64,000 nucleotides of DNA from Rosistilla oblonga (GTDB lineage Bacteria; Planctomycetota; Planctomycetia; Pirellulales; Pirellulaceae): the NCBI RefSeq assembly GCF_007751715.1, contig NZ_CP036292.1:2914001-2978000 (forward strand), written 5' to 3'. Made by a program: the position numbers and the translations under genes. Of the stretch, positions 19,173 to 28,230 are shown piece by piece. Each line of letters starts with the position of its first letter. Position 1 is the stretch's first letter. The notes beneath the pieces were generated by a model. It was not told the origin of the DNA. It worked only from the letters and a program-made list of their open reading frames with translations, and did not search any database.

Positions 19173-21119
19173 CTAAGCCGCGCGGCTGGCAGCCGTCGAT
19201 AGCTTCGATCCGGCAGTTGCCGATTCCGACAGAGGGGCGTCGTATTGGTATCGCGGCACGATCGTTTTCAGTTTGGCCCGAACCGCCGACGAATCGGATT
19301 CCGCGGCTTCGACCAGTTCAGCGATATGCCTAATTACGTCTTTGAGTGCCAATTGTTCGCTTTCGGCGATCAAGATTTTCGGGTGCACCGTCTGCAGACG
19401 CTTCTCGTCGTCAATATATAGTTCTTCGTACAGCTTCTCGCCAGGACGCAGGCCGGTGAATTTCAGCTCGATGTCCTTATGGACTTCCAGTCCCGAGAGC
19501 CGGATCAGGTCCTCGGCCAGCGAGACGATCTTGACCGGTTGGCCCATGTCCAACACAAAGATCTCGCCGCCGCGGCCCATCGCTCCCGCTTGGATCACCA
19601 ACTGGCTCGCCTCGGGGATCGTCATGAAGTACCGCGTCATATCGGGATGTGTGATCGTAACGGGGCCTCCTTCGGCGATCTGGCGGCGGAAGGTCGGCAC
19701 GACGCTGCCAGCCGATCCGAGGACGTTGCCGAAGCGAACGGTGACGAAGTGGCAACTGGAATGCGCCGCCTTGGCTTGCACGTACAGTTCCGCAACGCGT
19801 TTGCAGCAGCCCATCACGCTTGTCGGATTGACAGCTTTGTCGGTCGAGATCATCACAAACGATTCGACGTCGTACAGGTGAGCCAGGTCGACCAATCCGC
19901 ACGTCGCCTTGGTGATGTTTTTAACAGCTTCCGACGGGTGCTGTTCCATCAGCGGCACGTGCTTATACGCGGCGGCGTGGAACATGATCGCGGGGCGGTT
20001 TTCGCTGACGATCTCTCGCATCCGTTGGGTGTCGGTGATGTCGCCGACGATGACTTCGGCGATTCCCGCGTCGATCGCTTCTTGCAGTTCGTTGCCGAGG
20101 TGGAATTGGCCGGTTTCAGATCGGTCGACTAACAACAGCTTGCGCGGAGCGAACTTGAGCAACTGGCGAGCGATCTCCGAACCGATCGATCCGCAGCTGC
20201 CGGTGACCATCAAGACGCGGTCGCTGAGCCAGCGATTTAATTGATCTTGGTCGAGGTCGACTGCATCGCGGCCCAACAGGTCTTCGATATCGACCTCGCG
20301 GGGGTGGAAACCGACTTGGCCCGCCACGATCCGGCTGACGCTTGGGATCACGCGGACTTCGATCTCATGCTGGCGGCAATCGTTGACGACCGAGCGGAGG
20401 TTTTCGGGCGACAGTTCGCCGTCGACAACTAGCACGGTTTCGACGTTGTTTTGTTGGGCGGCGGTGACGATCTCTTGGAAGGTGGCGACGACTGGCACGC
20501 CGTTGATTTCACGCCCTACCAATCGGGGCTTTTCCGCGACGATTCCGACGACTTGGAAACTGGCTTCGCTGCCGCGGCGGATCGCTCGCAGGAAGGCTTC
20601 GCCGGTTTCGTTCAGTCCCGCAATCAGGACACGTGTTTGCGAGCTGGTATCGATCTTGGCGAGCGTTTTGCGTTCGCGCAGCACCCGCCGAATCGACAGC
20701 ATGCTGCCGACAAACAGCGTGGTTAAGCAGGCGTCGATCACGATGATGCTGCGCGGCAGCAGACCATTATCCCGGAACATCGAATCGGCCAACGCCAGAA
20801 AAGCGGCGCTAACTGCCGTCGCGCGAGCCAGTCGCAGCAGATCGATGAAGGTGACGTAATCGTGCCAGGCGCGGGTCATCCGCAGCAGTCCGAAGACGCA
20901 GATCTTGATAGCAACCGCCGCGGGGATCACGATCTGCATCTCCGCCAGGTAGGTGGAGAATGCTGCCGATTCAAATCGCAGCAGGTAGGCTGATAGCGTC
21001 GCCAGGGCAAAGGCTGGCGTCAAAAACAAAGCCCCTGAAAAACGAGACCGGAGTCGCGCTAACCAGGGCGATCGGATAGCGTTCCGGGTGAATGTCCTTA
21101 TATGTCCGCGTTCGGCCAT
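19173..21119 (-). CDS. Membrane-bound nucleotide-sugar 4,6-dehydratase (WbpM/CapD/PglF type)
   Basis: The protein has 648 residues. An N-terminal membrane region of about four helices (residues 28-135) is followed by a first Rossmann-like domain (TRVLIAGLNETGEAFLRAI) and a second, catalytic SDR domain with GSCGSIGSEIARQLL. The catalytic segment reads STDKAVNPTSVMGCCKR, so the usual SDR Tyr is replaced by Met. This is known for the large WbpM-type 4,6-dehydratases that form UDP-4-keto-6-deoxy-GlcNAc. GLRPGEKLYEEL is a further family motif. The role is synthesis of modified amino sugars for capsule, O-antigen or protein glycosylation. The likely partner is the downstream SDR. Confidence 0.93.
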   Translation of the reverse strand: MAERGHIRTFTRNAIRSPWLARLRSRFSGALFLTPAFALATLSAYLLRFESAAFSTYLAEMQIVIPAAVAIKICVFGLLRMTRAWHDYVTFIDLLRLARATAVSAAFLALADSMFRDNGLLPRSIIVIDACLTTLFVGSMLSIRRVLRERKTLAKIDTSSQTRVLIAGLNETGEAFLRAIRRGSEASFQVVGIVAEKPRLVGREINGVPVVATFQEIVTAAQQNNVETVLVVDGELSPENLRSVVNDCRQHEIEVRVIPSVSRIVAGQVGFHPREVDIEDLLGRDAVDLDQDQLNRWLSDRVLMVTGSCGSIGSEIARQLLKFAPRKLLLVDRSETGQFHLGNELQEAIDAGIAEVIVGDITDTQRMREIVSENRPAIMFHAAAYKHVPLMEQHPSEAVKNITKATCGLVDLAHLYDVESFVMISTDKAVNPTSVMGCCKRVAELYVQAKAAHSSCHFVTVRFGNVLGSAGSVVPTFRRQIAEGGPVTITHPDMTRYFMTIPEASQLVIQAGAMGRGGEIFVLDMGQPVKIVSLAEDLIRLSGLEVHKDIELKFTGLRPGEKLYEELYIDDEKRLQTVHPKILIAESEQLALKDVIRHIAELVEAAESDSSAVRAKLKTIVPRYQYDAPLSESATAGSKLSTAASRAA

Positions 21120-21468
21120 TTCGCTGCCTCAAATTGATTTCTATTAAGGGGTGTGCAACCCGCCCGTTTGCGTGGCGACAGAGCGTCGAGTGCCGCGGCA
21201 CTCGGAGTCAGACCGTTTCAGTACCGAAACGGGAACGCACCCCCCACTGTTTGCGGGGCGGAGTCTAGAAATTTGCAGCCCCCCGTCACAAGGTCACTTC
21301 CAGGGATAAAGCAAACGCTGGCACCAAAGCGGAAAAGCGAAGGGAAGAGTTGGCTTCCGTTGGCCAAGATTTTCCTGTATAACGACAACCACTCCGTTAG
21401 CTGGAACTCTGGATTGCAAGACGCCGGACAGCTAACCCGCTTCGATTGCCCGAAGAGCCAACCATACA
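21120..21468. other. Divergent intergenic region, no gene seen
   Basis: This 349-base stretch lies between the divergent WbpM-like and Arg/Gly-rich genes. It must hold promoters for both. I could not pick a convincing -35/-10 pair by eye, and saw no repeat or RNA motif. Confidence 0.5.
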
Positions 21469-23067
21469 ATGATGTCGGACCACTGGAAATCAATTGCTAA
21501 ATTCTTGGGAACTCCTGGCCTGCCCGACGATCCGGCGCCGGAAGTAGAACCCCAACCAGCCGTTGATGAGAAAGCTGCAGCCACCAAACCGGTTGGCGCA
21601 CCAGAAGAAATAACTTCGCAAGCTGACGCCGACGAAATTCGTTGGGACCGCGATGCCGAGAAAAAAGAAGCTCAAGCCGCTGCGATTCTTGGTTCTCCCG
21701 AACCTAAAGAAGAACCGCTGCCCGGTTTTGGCGAAACGGAATCCGCCGGCGGCAGCAGCTGGGATAGCTTGGTAGAAAGCTTCGGAATCTCCGCTGCCAA
21801 GGAGCCCGAGCCGCAACCGCCAGCCGAAGAGCCTGCTGCTGCAGCGCCTCCCGCTGCGGAAAAACGCCCCTCGCGACCTGCTCGCCGCCAAGAACCTGCT
21901 GCTGGTTTTGGTCAGGGACTTGGTTTCGACGACGAACCGACGCGTAAATCCGAACCGACGGCTAAGGCTGAACCGGCCGCCAAGGCTGAACCGAAAGCCG
22001 AAGCGATCGATGATCTGGGTGACCTGCCAGGGTTTGGCAAATTGCCCGAAGAAAACAAAGAAGAGAAGGAATCGCCACGCGGGCGACGTGGTCGCGGCCG
22101 ACGCGACGATTCGCGATCCCGCGACGACGACTCGCGCTCTCGCGATGCGGAACCAAGTTCTCGCAGCGAGGAATCGGAGTCGCGCGGTGAAGAGCCACGT
22201 TCTCGCCGCGATGAACCGCGAGCTCGTGGTGGGCGCGGCCGTCGAGGTGCTCGACGCGATGCGGCGCCTCGCGAGGAAGAACTGGTTCAAGAGGAACGCA
22301 GCGAAGCGAAGCCGCCGAAGCGAAAGTCGGACGATGGTGGACGCAAGAGCGACAGCGACAAGGGATCTCGCCGTTCGAAGGTCGACGATCTGCTGAACTT
22401 CTCCTCCTTCAACGACCTGCCCGAAGAACTCGAAGACATCGATCTGGTCGGCGACGAATCAGGCGATAGTGAAACTGCTGAGGCGGTTGTCGAGAGCCCC
22501 GAGTCGAGCGATTCCGAAGGCGACGAAGAGGCGCCAACTCGACGTCGACGTCGCGGACGACGCGGTGGACGGCGTCGCGGACGCGGCGGCAATAACGGCG
22601 GATCCGAAGAGACAAACGATTCGGGCGAAGCAGTCGAGGCTCGCGGGGACGAAGCATCCGCCGATGACGCGGAAGTTTCGACGCCGAAGGTCAGCGAATT
22701 CGATGACGACCACGAGGACTCCGACGAAGTGATCGCACTGCGTCGCGGCAATCGCCGTCGCCGTGGACGACGCGGGCGTGGCGGTTCGGGCGAAGGCCGT
22801 GAATCGGGCTCCGACCGCGAGGAATCGGGCAGCCGCGATGACGTGTCGGCTAAACCGGAAGCGGAAGTCCGCCAATCGTCGCGTCGCTCCGAAGCTGTCG
22901 ATGACGAGGCTGCCGAAGACATCAAGCCGCGGCAACGCGACATTCCATCGTGGATCGAAACCGTCGATCTGTTGGTCCAACCCAACATCAACGCGCGTGG
23001 AAAACGCTCGGGGCCACCACGTGGTCGAACCGGCGGCGGACGCGGCCGGCGTCGCGACAGCGAATAA
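21469..23067 (+). CDS. Arg/Gly- and Glu-rich low-complexity protein of unknown function
   Basis: The protein has 532 residues; the start is ATG at 21469 with a second ATG immediately after. The first 180 residues are acidic and Ala/Pro-rich with short recurring LPGFG motifs. The middle is dominated by SR/RD-type and RGRRGRGRR clusters (about 205-275, 355-380, 425-440), separated by very acidic stretches. The C-terminus is IPSWIETVDLLVQPNINARG followed by an RGG-like tail. Alternating basic RG boxes and acidic blocks suggest an RNA-binding or condensate-forming protein, perhaps analogous to the disordered tail of RNase E, but no catalytic domain exists. It sits directly upstream of the SRP RNA and dnaX on the same strand. 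A role in RNA metabolism is inference only. Confidence 0.8.
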   Translation: MMSDHWKSIAKFLGTPGLPDDPAPEVEPQPAVDEKAAATKPVGAPEEITSQADADEIRWDRDAEKKEAQAAAILGSPEPKEEPLPGFGETESAGGSSWDSLVESFGISAAKEPEPQPPAEEPAAAAPPAAEKRPSRPARRQEPAAGFGQGLGFDDEPTRKSEPTAKAEPAAKAEPKAEAIDDLGDLPGFGKLPEENKEEKESPRGRRGRGRRDDSRSRDDDSRSRDAEPSSRSEESESRGEEPRSRRDEPRARGGRGRRGARRDAAPREEELVQEERSEAKPPKRKSDDGGRKSDSDKGSRRSKVDDLLNFSSFNDLPEELEDIDLVGDESGDSETAEAVVESPESSDSEGDEEAPTRRRRRGRRGGRRRGRGGNNGGSEETNDSGEAVEARGDEASADDAEVSTPKVSEFDDDHEDSDEVIALRRGNRRRRGRRGRGGSGEGRESGSDREESGSRDDVSAKPEAEVRQSSRRSEAVDDEAAEDIKPRQRDIPSWIETVDLLVQPNINARGKRSGPPRGRTGGGRGRRRDSE

Positions 23068-23120
23068 TTGCTGTCAACCCTGTTTGACCTTCTTGGCGTG
23101 AAGGTCTAAAACGTGGGGCA

Positions 23121-23265
23121 GGCGTGGGAATCGCCGATTTGCTTTCAGATGGTGACCCTTGCGATGGGGAACCGTGAAATTGGTCAGGCCTTAACTGGAG
23201 CAGCCATAAGCGGGGTACCTTTGTGCAGGGGTTGCCATCCGGAAGCAAATCGAAGCGACCACGCC
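23121..23265 (+). ncRNA. ffs: Signal recognition particle RNA (bacterial small type)
   Basis: The universally conserved SRP54/Ffh-binding helix is present at 23182-23205: GGTCAGG, a 10-base apex (CCTTAACTGG) and AGCAGCC. The apex can fold as a UAAC tetraloop, a URRC type known for SRP RNA. Flanking sequences pair into one long rod: CGATTTGCTT (23135-23144) with AAGCAAATCG (23243-23252), GGCGTGG (23121-23127) with CCACGCC (23259-23265), and a further stem near 23149-23158 with 23229-23238. Position immediately upstream of dnaX matches the scr-dnaX order in Bacillus. The ends are set by the last pairs I can see and may be off by several bases. At about 145 bases it is of the short form and has no obvious Alu domain. 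Confidence 0.93.
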
Positions 23266-23317
23266 CGTCTCGCTTCTTGCGTCTCTTCAACAGCTCTGCA
23301 CCGCGCGGCCCTTTCGG

Positions 23318-25312
23318 ATGTCCGATACTCCCTCGACCGATGCGAAACATGTCGATGATGACAAGTACATCGTCGTCGCCCGCCGCTATCGCCCGCTGCA
23401 ATTCGATCAACTGGTCGGCCAGGAGAACGCAACGCGGGCGTTGATGAACGCCATCGAAACCGGTCGCGTCGGCCACGCGTACCTGTTCACTGGGGCTCGC
23501 GGAGTCGGCAAGACCAGCACCGCTCGGATCTTCGCCAAAGCGTTGAATGCTCCCGAGGGACCGACCGCCACTCCCGATAATTCGTCCGATATCTGCCAAG
23601 CGATCGATGCTGGCGAGGATATCGACGTTCTCGAAATCGATGGTGCCAGCAATCGCGGTATCGATGAGATCCGCCAGTTGCGTGCGGGCGTTGGGATGCG
23701 TCCCAGCCGAGCTCGCTACAAGATCTACATCATCGATGAAGTTCACATGCTCACCCAGCAGGCGTTTAACGCGCTGCTGAAGACGCTCGAAGAGCCCCCC
23801 GAGCATGTGAAGTTCATCTTCTGCACCACCGATCCGGAAAAGATCCCGATCACGGTCCTCAGCCGCTGCCAGCGGTTCGATTTCGCTCCCGTGGAAACCG
23901 AAGCGATCCTCGCCCGGCTCGACGAGATCGTGAAGGCCGAGGGATGCGAAGCCGATCAGGACGCGCTGCGTTTGTTGGCTCGGCGTGCCGCCGGGTCGAT
24001 GCGCGACAGCCAATCTCTGTTGGAACAGGTGCTCAGCTTTGCGACCGGTCGGATTACCGTCGACCAAGTCCATTCGATGTTGGGTACCGCCGACGACACT
24101 CGGTTGGCCGCTCTGGCGGTTGGGCTGATCGATCGCGATCCGGCAGCCGTTTTGAAGATGGTCGACGATGCTGTGATGGGAGGCATCGATGCCGGGCAGT
24201 TGGCCGAACAGCTGTTGGGCTATTTCCGCGACCTGATGACGGCGACGGTCGGTTGCGGTGTCGACATGCTTCGGCACGCCGCCCCCGCCTCGTACGACGA
24301 CCTCGCCGCGCAAGGCAAGCAGTTGGGGATCCACACGATTTTGGTGATCGTGGGGATCATCGATCAAGCGATTTCGCGAATGCGCCAAAGTGTCCACAGT
24401 CGCGTTTTGCTGGAAGCCGCACTGGTGCAGATCTGCCGCTTGGCCGACCTGCAGGCGATCTCGGACGTCGTCGCCGGCTTGGGCCAAGTCCCCGCTGGTG
24501 GATCGGCAGCGAAGCCCGCCGCGGCAGCTGCTGGCGAAAAAAAAAACATTGAACCAGTCGCCAACCGACAGCTAGCATCCGCCACGCCGCCGGCTGAAGC
24601 TGCCAAACCAGCCGCCGTCGCCCCTTCGCCGACGCCAGCTCACGTCGCGCCATCGCCAGCCCCCGTCGCGCCGGCGCAAGTTGCTGCAACGCCAGCCCCC
24701 GCGGTTGCCCCAACGCCGGCTCCTGCGGCCGCTTCGCCCCCCTCGCGGCCTCAGCCCGTCGCGTCGGCTCCAGCCGCCCCCGCTGCAGCGGTAGCGGCTC
24801 CTGCGGCCGTTGCCACGGCGCCGGCTGCCAGTCCGGCTGCTCAGCCCGCGCAGAGCCCCCAGAATGCGACGGCGAGTCCCCCGGCGATCAAGCCGCTGCC
24901 GAGTGGCAGTTGGGATGCCGAACGGGTCAAAGCGGTTTGGCGTGGAGCGATCGAATCGTTGGACGACATGACGGCCAACTACGCCAAGAACGCTCAGCGT
25001 GTCGAACCGATGGGCGAAGGCTGTATCCGCGTCATCTTTTCGAGCGCCCGCAGCCTCGATAAGGCGAGTTGCGAGAAGCCCGAACGACGCAGTAAATTGG
25101 AAGGTGCATTGGCCGCGGTAGCGGGTCGACACGTACAATATGAGTGCGTGTTGGTCGAGGCTCCGCCGACGCAGAAACCGGTTCGTCGGGCGCTGACCAG
25201 TGCCGACCGAGCCCGTCGCCAGCGCGAGGTAGAGAACGAGCCGATCATCATGAAAATGATGGAGTTGTTCGACGCGGAAGTCGTTAAGGTGATTCCTCCT
25301 AAGGAAGAGTAG
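23318..25312 (+). CDS. dnaX: DNA polymerase III subunits gamma/tau
   Basis: DnaX is the clamp-loader ATPase of the replisome. The 664-residue full-length (tau) product has the opening YIVVARRYRPLQFDQLVGQ, Walker A GARGVGKTS, Walker B YIIDEVHML, sensor 1 (FIFCTTDPEKIP) and the SRC arginine-finger motif (LSRCQRFDF). Domains I-III end near residue 400. They are followed by a long Ala/Pro-rich linker (about 420-530) and a C-terminal domain (about 530-664). Two oddities stand out. The zinc module normally found after Walker A is reduced to a single cysteine (ALNAPEGPTATPDNSSDICQ). An A10 tract at codons 407-410 can yield a truncated gamma product (see the separate entry). The neighbours SRP RNA, ybaB and recR are the classical cluster. 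Confidence 0.97.
   Translation: MSDTPSTDAKHVDDDKYIVVARRYRPLQFDQLVGQENATRALMNAIETGRVGHAYLFTGARGVGKTSTARIFAKALNAPEGPTATPDNSSDICQAIDAGEDIDVLEIDGASNRGIDEIRQLRAGVGMRPSRARYKIYIIDEVHMLTQQAFNALLKTLEEPPEHVKFIFCTTDPEKIPITVLSRCQRFDFAPVETEAILARLDEIVKAEGCEADQDALRLLARRAAGSMRDSQSLLEQVLSFATGRITVDQVHSMLGTADDTRLAALAVGLIDRDPAAVLKMVDDAVMGGIDAGQLAEQLLGYFRDLMTATVGCGVDMLRHAAPASYDDLAAQGKQLGIHTILVIVGIIDQAISRMRQSVHSRVLLEAALVQICRLADLQAISDVVAGLGQVPAGGSAAKPAAAAAGEKKNIEPVANRQLASATPPAEAAKPAAVAPSPTPAHVAPSPAPVAPAQVAATPAPAVAPTPAPAAASPPSRPQPVASAPAAPAAAVAAPAAVATAPAASPAAQPAQSPQNATASPPAIKPLPSGSWDAERVKAVWRGAIESLDDMTANYAKNAQRVEPMGEGCIRVIFSSARSLDKASCEKPERRSKLEGALAAVAGRHVQYECVLVEAPPTQKPVRRALTSADRARRQREVENEPIIMKMMELFDAEVVKVIPPKEE
24537..24552 (+). 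promoter_or_regulatory. dnaX: A10 slippage/frameshift site in dnaX with adjacent -1 stop
   Basis: Ten consecutive A residues occupy 24537-24546, read in frame as GAA AAA AAA AAC. One step back (-1), or insertion of one A by RNA polymerase, reads AAA CAT TGA and stops at 24550-24552, giving a product of about 411 residues. A +1 shift stops at 24573-24575. Both truncations end just after domain III, where gamma ends in other bacteria. Thermus thermophilus dnaX makes gamma by transcriptional slippage on an A9 tract, and E. coli uses a ribosomal -1 shift on AAAAAAG. That this site works is inference. Confidence 0.75.
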
Positions 25313-25542
25313 ACCGGCGGTCGCAGGTCGCGTAAAACCGAAGCGTCGGGAAAGTCGTCGGGGCTTACCTTCGGCGGTCGATCGGCATCGCGGCTGCCAC
25401 GTCGCTGCGGTCCGATGTCGGGCGAGCAGTTGGCGCTACGGCGGCGGCAAGCGTCGCCAATCCGATTGCGGCAACGACTGGCATCTTTCGCGCCAACACA
25501 TCCACGCTATTCCATCTCCTAATCCACGGGCAAAACCGATTT

Positions 25543-25908
25543 ATGTTCAAGGGACTGTCAGACATCGCATCGTTGATGCAACAGGCACAGAAGTTGCCGG
25601 CCAAGATGGAAGAGCTTAATCGCCAGCTGCAGGCGGAGCGTGTGACCGGATCTGCCGGGGGCGGAATGGTCACGGTCGAGATGAACGGCACGGGCGAGGT
25701 GACGGCGGTCCGGATCGAACAGGAATTGATCGATCAGGGGGACCGCGAAATGATCGAGGACCTGTTGCCCGCGGCGATCAACGAAGCCAACGGAAAGGCC
25801 AAGGCGAAGCAAGCCGAATCGATGCAGGGGCTGACCGGCGGGATCAATCTGCCGGGCATGGAAGCTGCGTTGTCGAAGTTCACCGGCGGCGGTGGCGGGG
25901 CCAGCTGA
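25543..25908 (+). CDS. YbaB/EbfC family nucleoid-associated protein
   Basis: The protein has 121 residues. The typical family start (MFKGLSDIASLMQQAQKLPAKMEELNRQLQ, here given as residues 1-30) forms an amphipathic helix. It is followed by GGGMVTVEMNGTGEVTAVRI, the beta-sheet core of the YbaB fold, and a C-terminal Gly-rich tail. Family members are dimers that bind DNA nonspecifically. It lies between dnaX and recR, with only one base between its TGA and the recR ATG, implying co-translation. Confidence 0.95.
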   Translation: MFKGLSDIASLMQQAQKLPAKMEELNRQLQAERVTGSAGGGMVTVEMNGTGEVTAVRIEQELIDQGDREMIEDLLPAAINEANGKAKAKQAESMQGLTGGINLPGMEAALSKFTGGGGGAS

Positions 25909-25909
25909 G

Positions 25910-26509
25910 ATGGCCGAACTGACGCATTCGGTAGCCGACATGATCGACCAGCTGGGGCGGCTGCCCGGGATCGGACGCAAGAGTGCCGAACGGCTCGCCT
26001 ATCATTTGCTTCGCGTTCCCAAAACGGAGGCTCTGGCGCTGGCCGATTCGATCCGCAGCGTGCGTGAAAACGTTCGCTACTGCGAGCAGTGTTTTAACCT
26101 CTCCGAAGCGGCTCGCTGCCCGATCTGTACCGATCCCAACCGCGATACGACGCGGTTGTGCATCGTCGAACAGCCGCGCGACCTGATCTCGCTGGAGCAA
26201 TCGGGGATGTACCGCGGGCTGTACCATGTGCTGCTTGGGCGGATTGCTCCGTTGGACGGGATTGGCCCCGATCAATTGACAATCGATCCGCTTGTCGATC
26301 GCGTCCGCCTGGGGAAGTTTACCGAGGTGATTATGGCGACGAATCCGACGGTCGAAGGGGATGGGACCAGCCTGTATATCTCCAACCTATTGCAGGAGTA
26401 TCCGGTCGAAATTACTCGACTGGCGCGGGGGATCACCGCCGGTAGTGTGTTAGAATTCACGAACAAAGAGATCCTTGCCGACGCCTTAAATGGCCGGCAA
26501 AAGCTGTGA
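25910..26509 (+). CDS. recR: Recombination mediator RecR
   Basis: The protein has 199 residues from the ATG at 25910 (TGAGATG junction with ybaB). RecR acts with RecO/RecF to load RecA at gaps. An N-terminal helix-hairpin-helix (LGRLPGIGRKSAERLAYHLL), a C4 zinc finger (CEQCFNLSEAARCPIC) and a Toprim domain (LCIVEQPRDLISLEQSGMYR) occur in the canonical order, with the Walker-B-like ITAGSVLEF near the end. The length matches the family (about 200). Confidence 0.97.
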   Translation: MAELTHSVADMIDQLGRLPGIGRKSAERLAYHLLRVPKTEALALADSIRSVRENVRYCEQCFNLSEAARCPICTDPNRDTTRLCIVEQPRDLISLEQSGMYRGLYHVLLGRIAPLDGIGPDQLTIDPLVDRVRLGKFTEVIMATNPTVEGDGTSLYISNLLQEYPVEITRLARGITAGSVLEFTNKEILADALNGRQKL

Positions 26510-26674
26510 CATTGACCGCGCGGCTACGGATGTTTTATGCCAGAATAGATGTTGAAGTCGGGCCGCTCTTGAATCGCCAGCGAAGGATTTGCCGAGCGCC
26601 CAGCCGTTGTGACACGTTTAACCCTGCCGCCCGCGTTCACGCGTTGGCCGACAACCTTAAATAAGATTATTCCG

Positions 26675-28171
26675 ATGCGTATTTCAATGGGCTTTGAACA
26701 GCGTCAACAACAAGTTCAAAAGCTGGCCCCGCGGATGATCCAGTCGATGGAGATCTTGCAGTTGCCGTTGCTTGCGCTGCAGGAACGTGTCGAGCAGGAG
26801 ATGAACGAAAACCCGTTGCTGGAGATCCAGGACGACGATCCCCAGATGCCCGACGATCCCGAGGAATCGTACGAGAATCCCGATGCGCCAAGCGAATCGG
26901 AACGGGAGCTTGTCGTCGACAACGATCACGACAATCAGGACGATTTCGAGCGCTTGTTGAACATGAAAAACGAGCTGCCCAATACGTTCGACGAACCGTT
27001 TCGCAAGTCGTCCAACCAGATGCAGGAAGATGGCGATCGGCGGCACGATCTGATGGCCAATGCGGAAGCCCACCCCGAATCGCTCAACGATTTTCTGCTC
27101 CACCAACTCGCCGAACTCGATATCGATACCGATGTCGAATTGATGGCCGAACGCATTATCAGCACCCTGGATGCCCGCGACGGCGGTTATCTGCGGACGC
27201 CGCTAAGCGATCTATTGCCATCGAACCATTCGCCCGAAGATCTCGAACTGGCGAAGCGTGCGTTGGCGGTGGTCCAGTCGCTCGAACCGACCGGCATCGC
27301 GGCTCGCGATCTCTCCGAATGCCTGCTGCTGCAACTCGCTCCCGACGTGCCGTATTACGAAGAGATGAAGACGCTGATCACCGGGCACTTGGAGGATATC
27401 GCCGGCAACCGCTTGCCCGCGATCCAACGCAAAACCGGCTATTCGCTCGACAAGATCCAAAAGGTCAAAGACGAACTCCATTCGCTTAACCCCAAGCCCG
27501 GGGCGGCGTTTATGGAAACCTACGTCCCCACCGTCACGCCCGATGTGATCGTCGAACAGGACGAGGATGGGCAGTACAAGGTGCGGCTGGACGATGACCG
27601 CGTTCCGACCCTTTTCATCAGCGAATATTATCGCCAGCGGTTGCAGGATCCGTCGGCGACCACCGAGGAGCGGGAGTACATCAAACAGAAGATCAACGGT
27701 GCGCAGTGGTTGATCGATTCGATCGAACAACGACGCAGCACGTTGACGAAAGTTTCTCAGGCGATCGTCGATCACCAGAAAGCGTTCCTCGATCTCGGTC
27801 CCGAAGCGATCGAACCGCTGAAGATGCAACAGATCGCCGATCGCGTCGGCGTGCACGTGACGACGGTCAGCCGGGCTGTCGACGATAAATGGATCCAGAC
27901 CGCGCGTGGCATCCTGCCGCTGAAGCGGTTCTTCGTCGGCGGCACGCAAACCGAAGACGGCGACGACGTCGCGTGGGATACGATCCGCATCAAGCTGCAA
28001 GAAGTGATCGACAACGAGGACAAGAGCAAGCCGTTGAGCGACGAGGATATCGTCAAAGAGCTGAAGAAGCACGGCATGACGGTCGCTCGCCGAACGGTCA
28101 CCAAGTACCGCAAGAAAATGGGAATCCCCAGCAGCCGCCAACGTCGCGATTGGATGCTGGAGAACAAGTAG
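26675..28171 (+). CDS. rpoN: RNA polymerase sigma-54 factor
   Basis: The protein has 498 residues from the ATG at 26675 (MRISMGFEQRQQQVQ). The region I motif (LAPRMIQSMEILQLPLLALQ) starts within 20 residues, and an upstream in-frame start is unlikely. Region II is acidic. The core-binding region and the DNA-binding HTH (MQQIADRVGVHVTTVSRAVD) follow. The RpoN box appears as ARRTVTKYRKKMGIPSSRQR. It directs transcription from -24/-12 promoters and needs AAA+ activators; one such activator is encoded at 36667-38619. Confidence 0.97.
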   Translation: MRISMGFEQRQQQVQKLAPRMIQSMEILQLPLLALQERVEQEMNENPLLEIQDDDPQMPDDPEESYENPDAPSESERELVVDNDHDNQDDFERLLNMKNELPNTFDEPFRKSSNQMQEDGDRRHDLMANAEAHPESLNDFLLHQLAELDIDTDVELMAERIISTLDARDGGYLRTPLSDLLPSNHSPEDLELAKRALAVVQSLEPTGIAARDLSECLLLQLAPDVPYYEEMKTLITGHLEDIAGNRLPAIQRKTGYSLDKIQKVKDELHSLNPKPGAAFMETYVPTVTPDVIVEQDEDGQYKVRLDDDRVPTLFISEYYRQRLQDPSATTEEREYIKQKINGAQWLIDSIEQRRSTLTKVSQAIVDHQKAFLDLGPEAIEPLKMQQIADRVGVHVTTVSRAVDDKWIQTARGILPLKRFFVGGTQTEDGDDVAWDTIRIKLQEVIDNEDKSKPLSDEDIVKELKKHGMTVARRTVTKYRKKMGIPSSRQRRDWMLENK

Positions 28172-28230
28172 CCGCAAGTCTGGCGGCCGACGATTCGCGA
28201 AACCTAGTCCTTCATTTGGAGACCAGCCCG

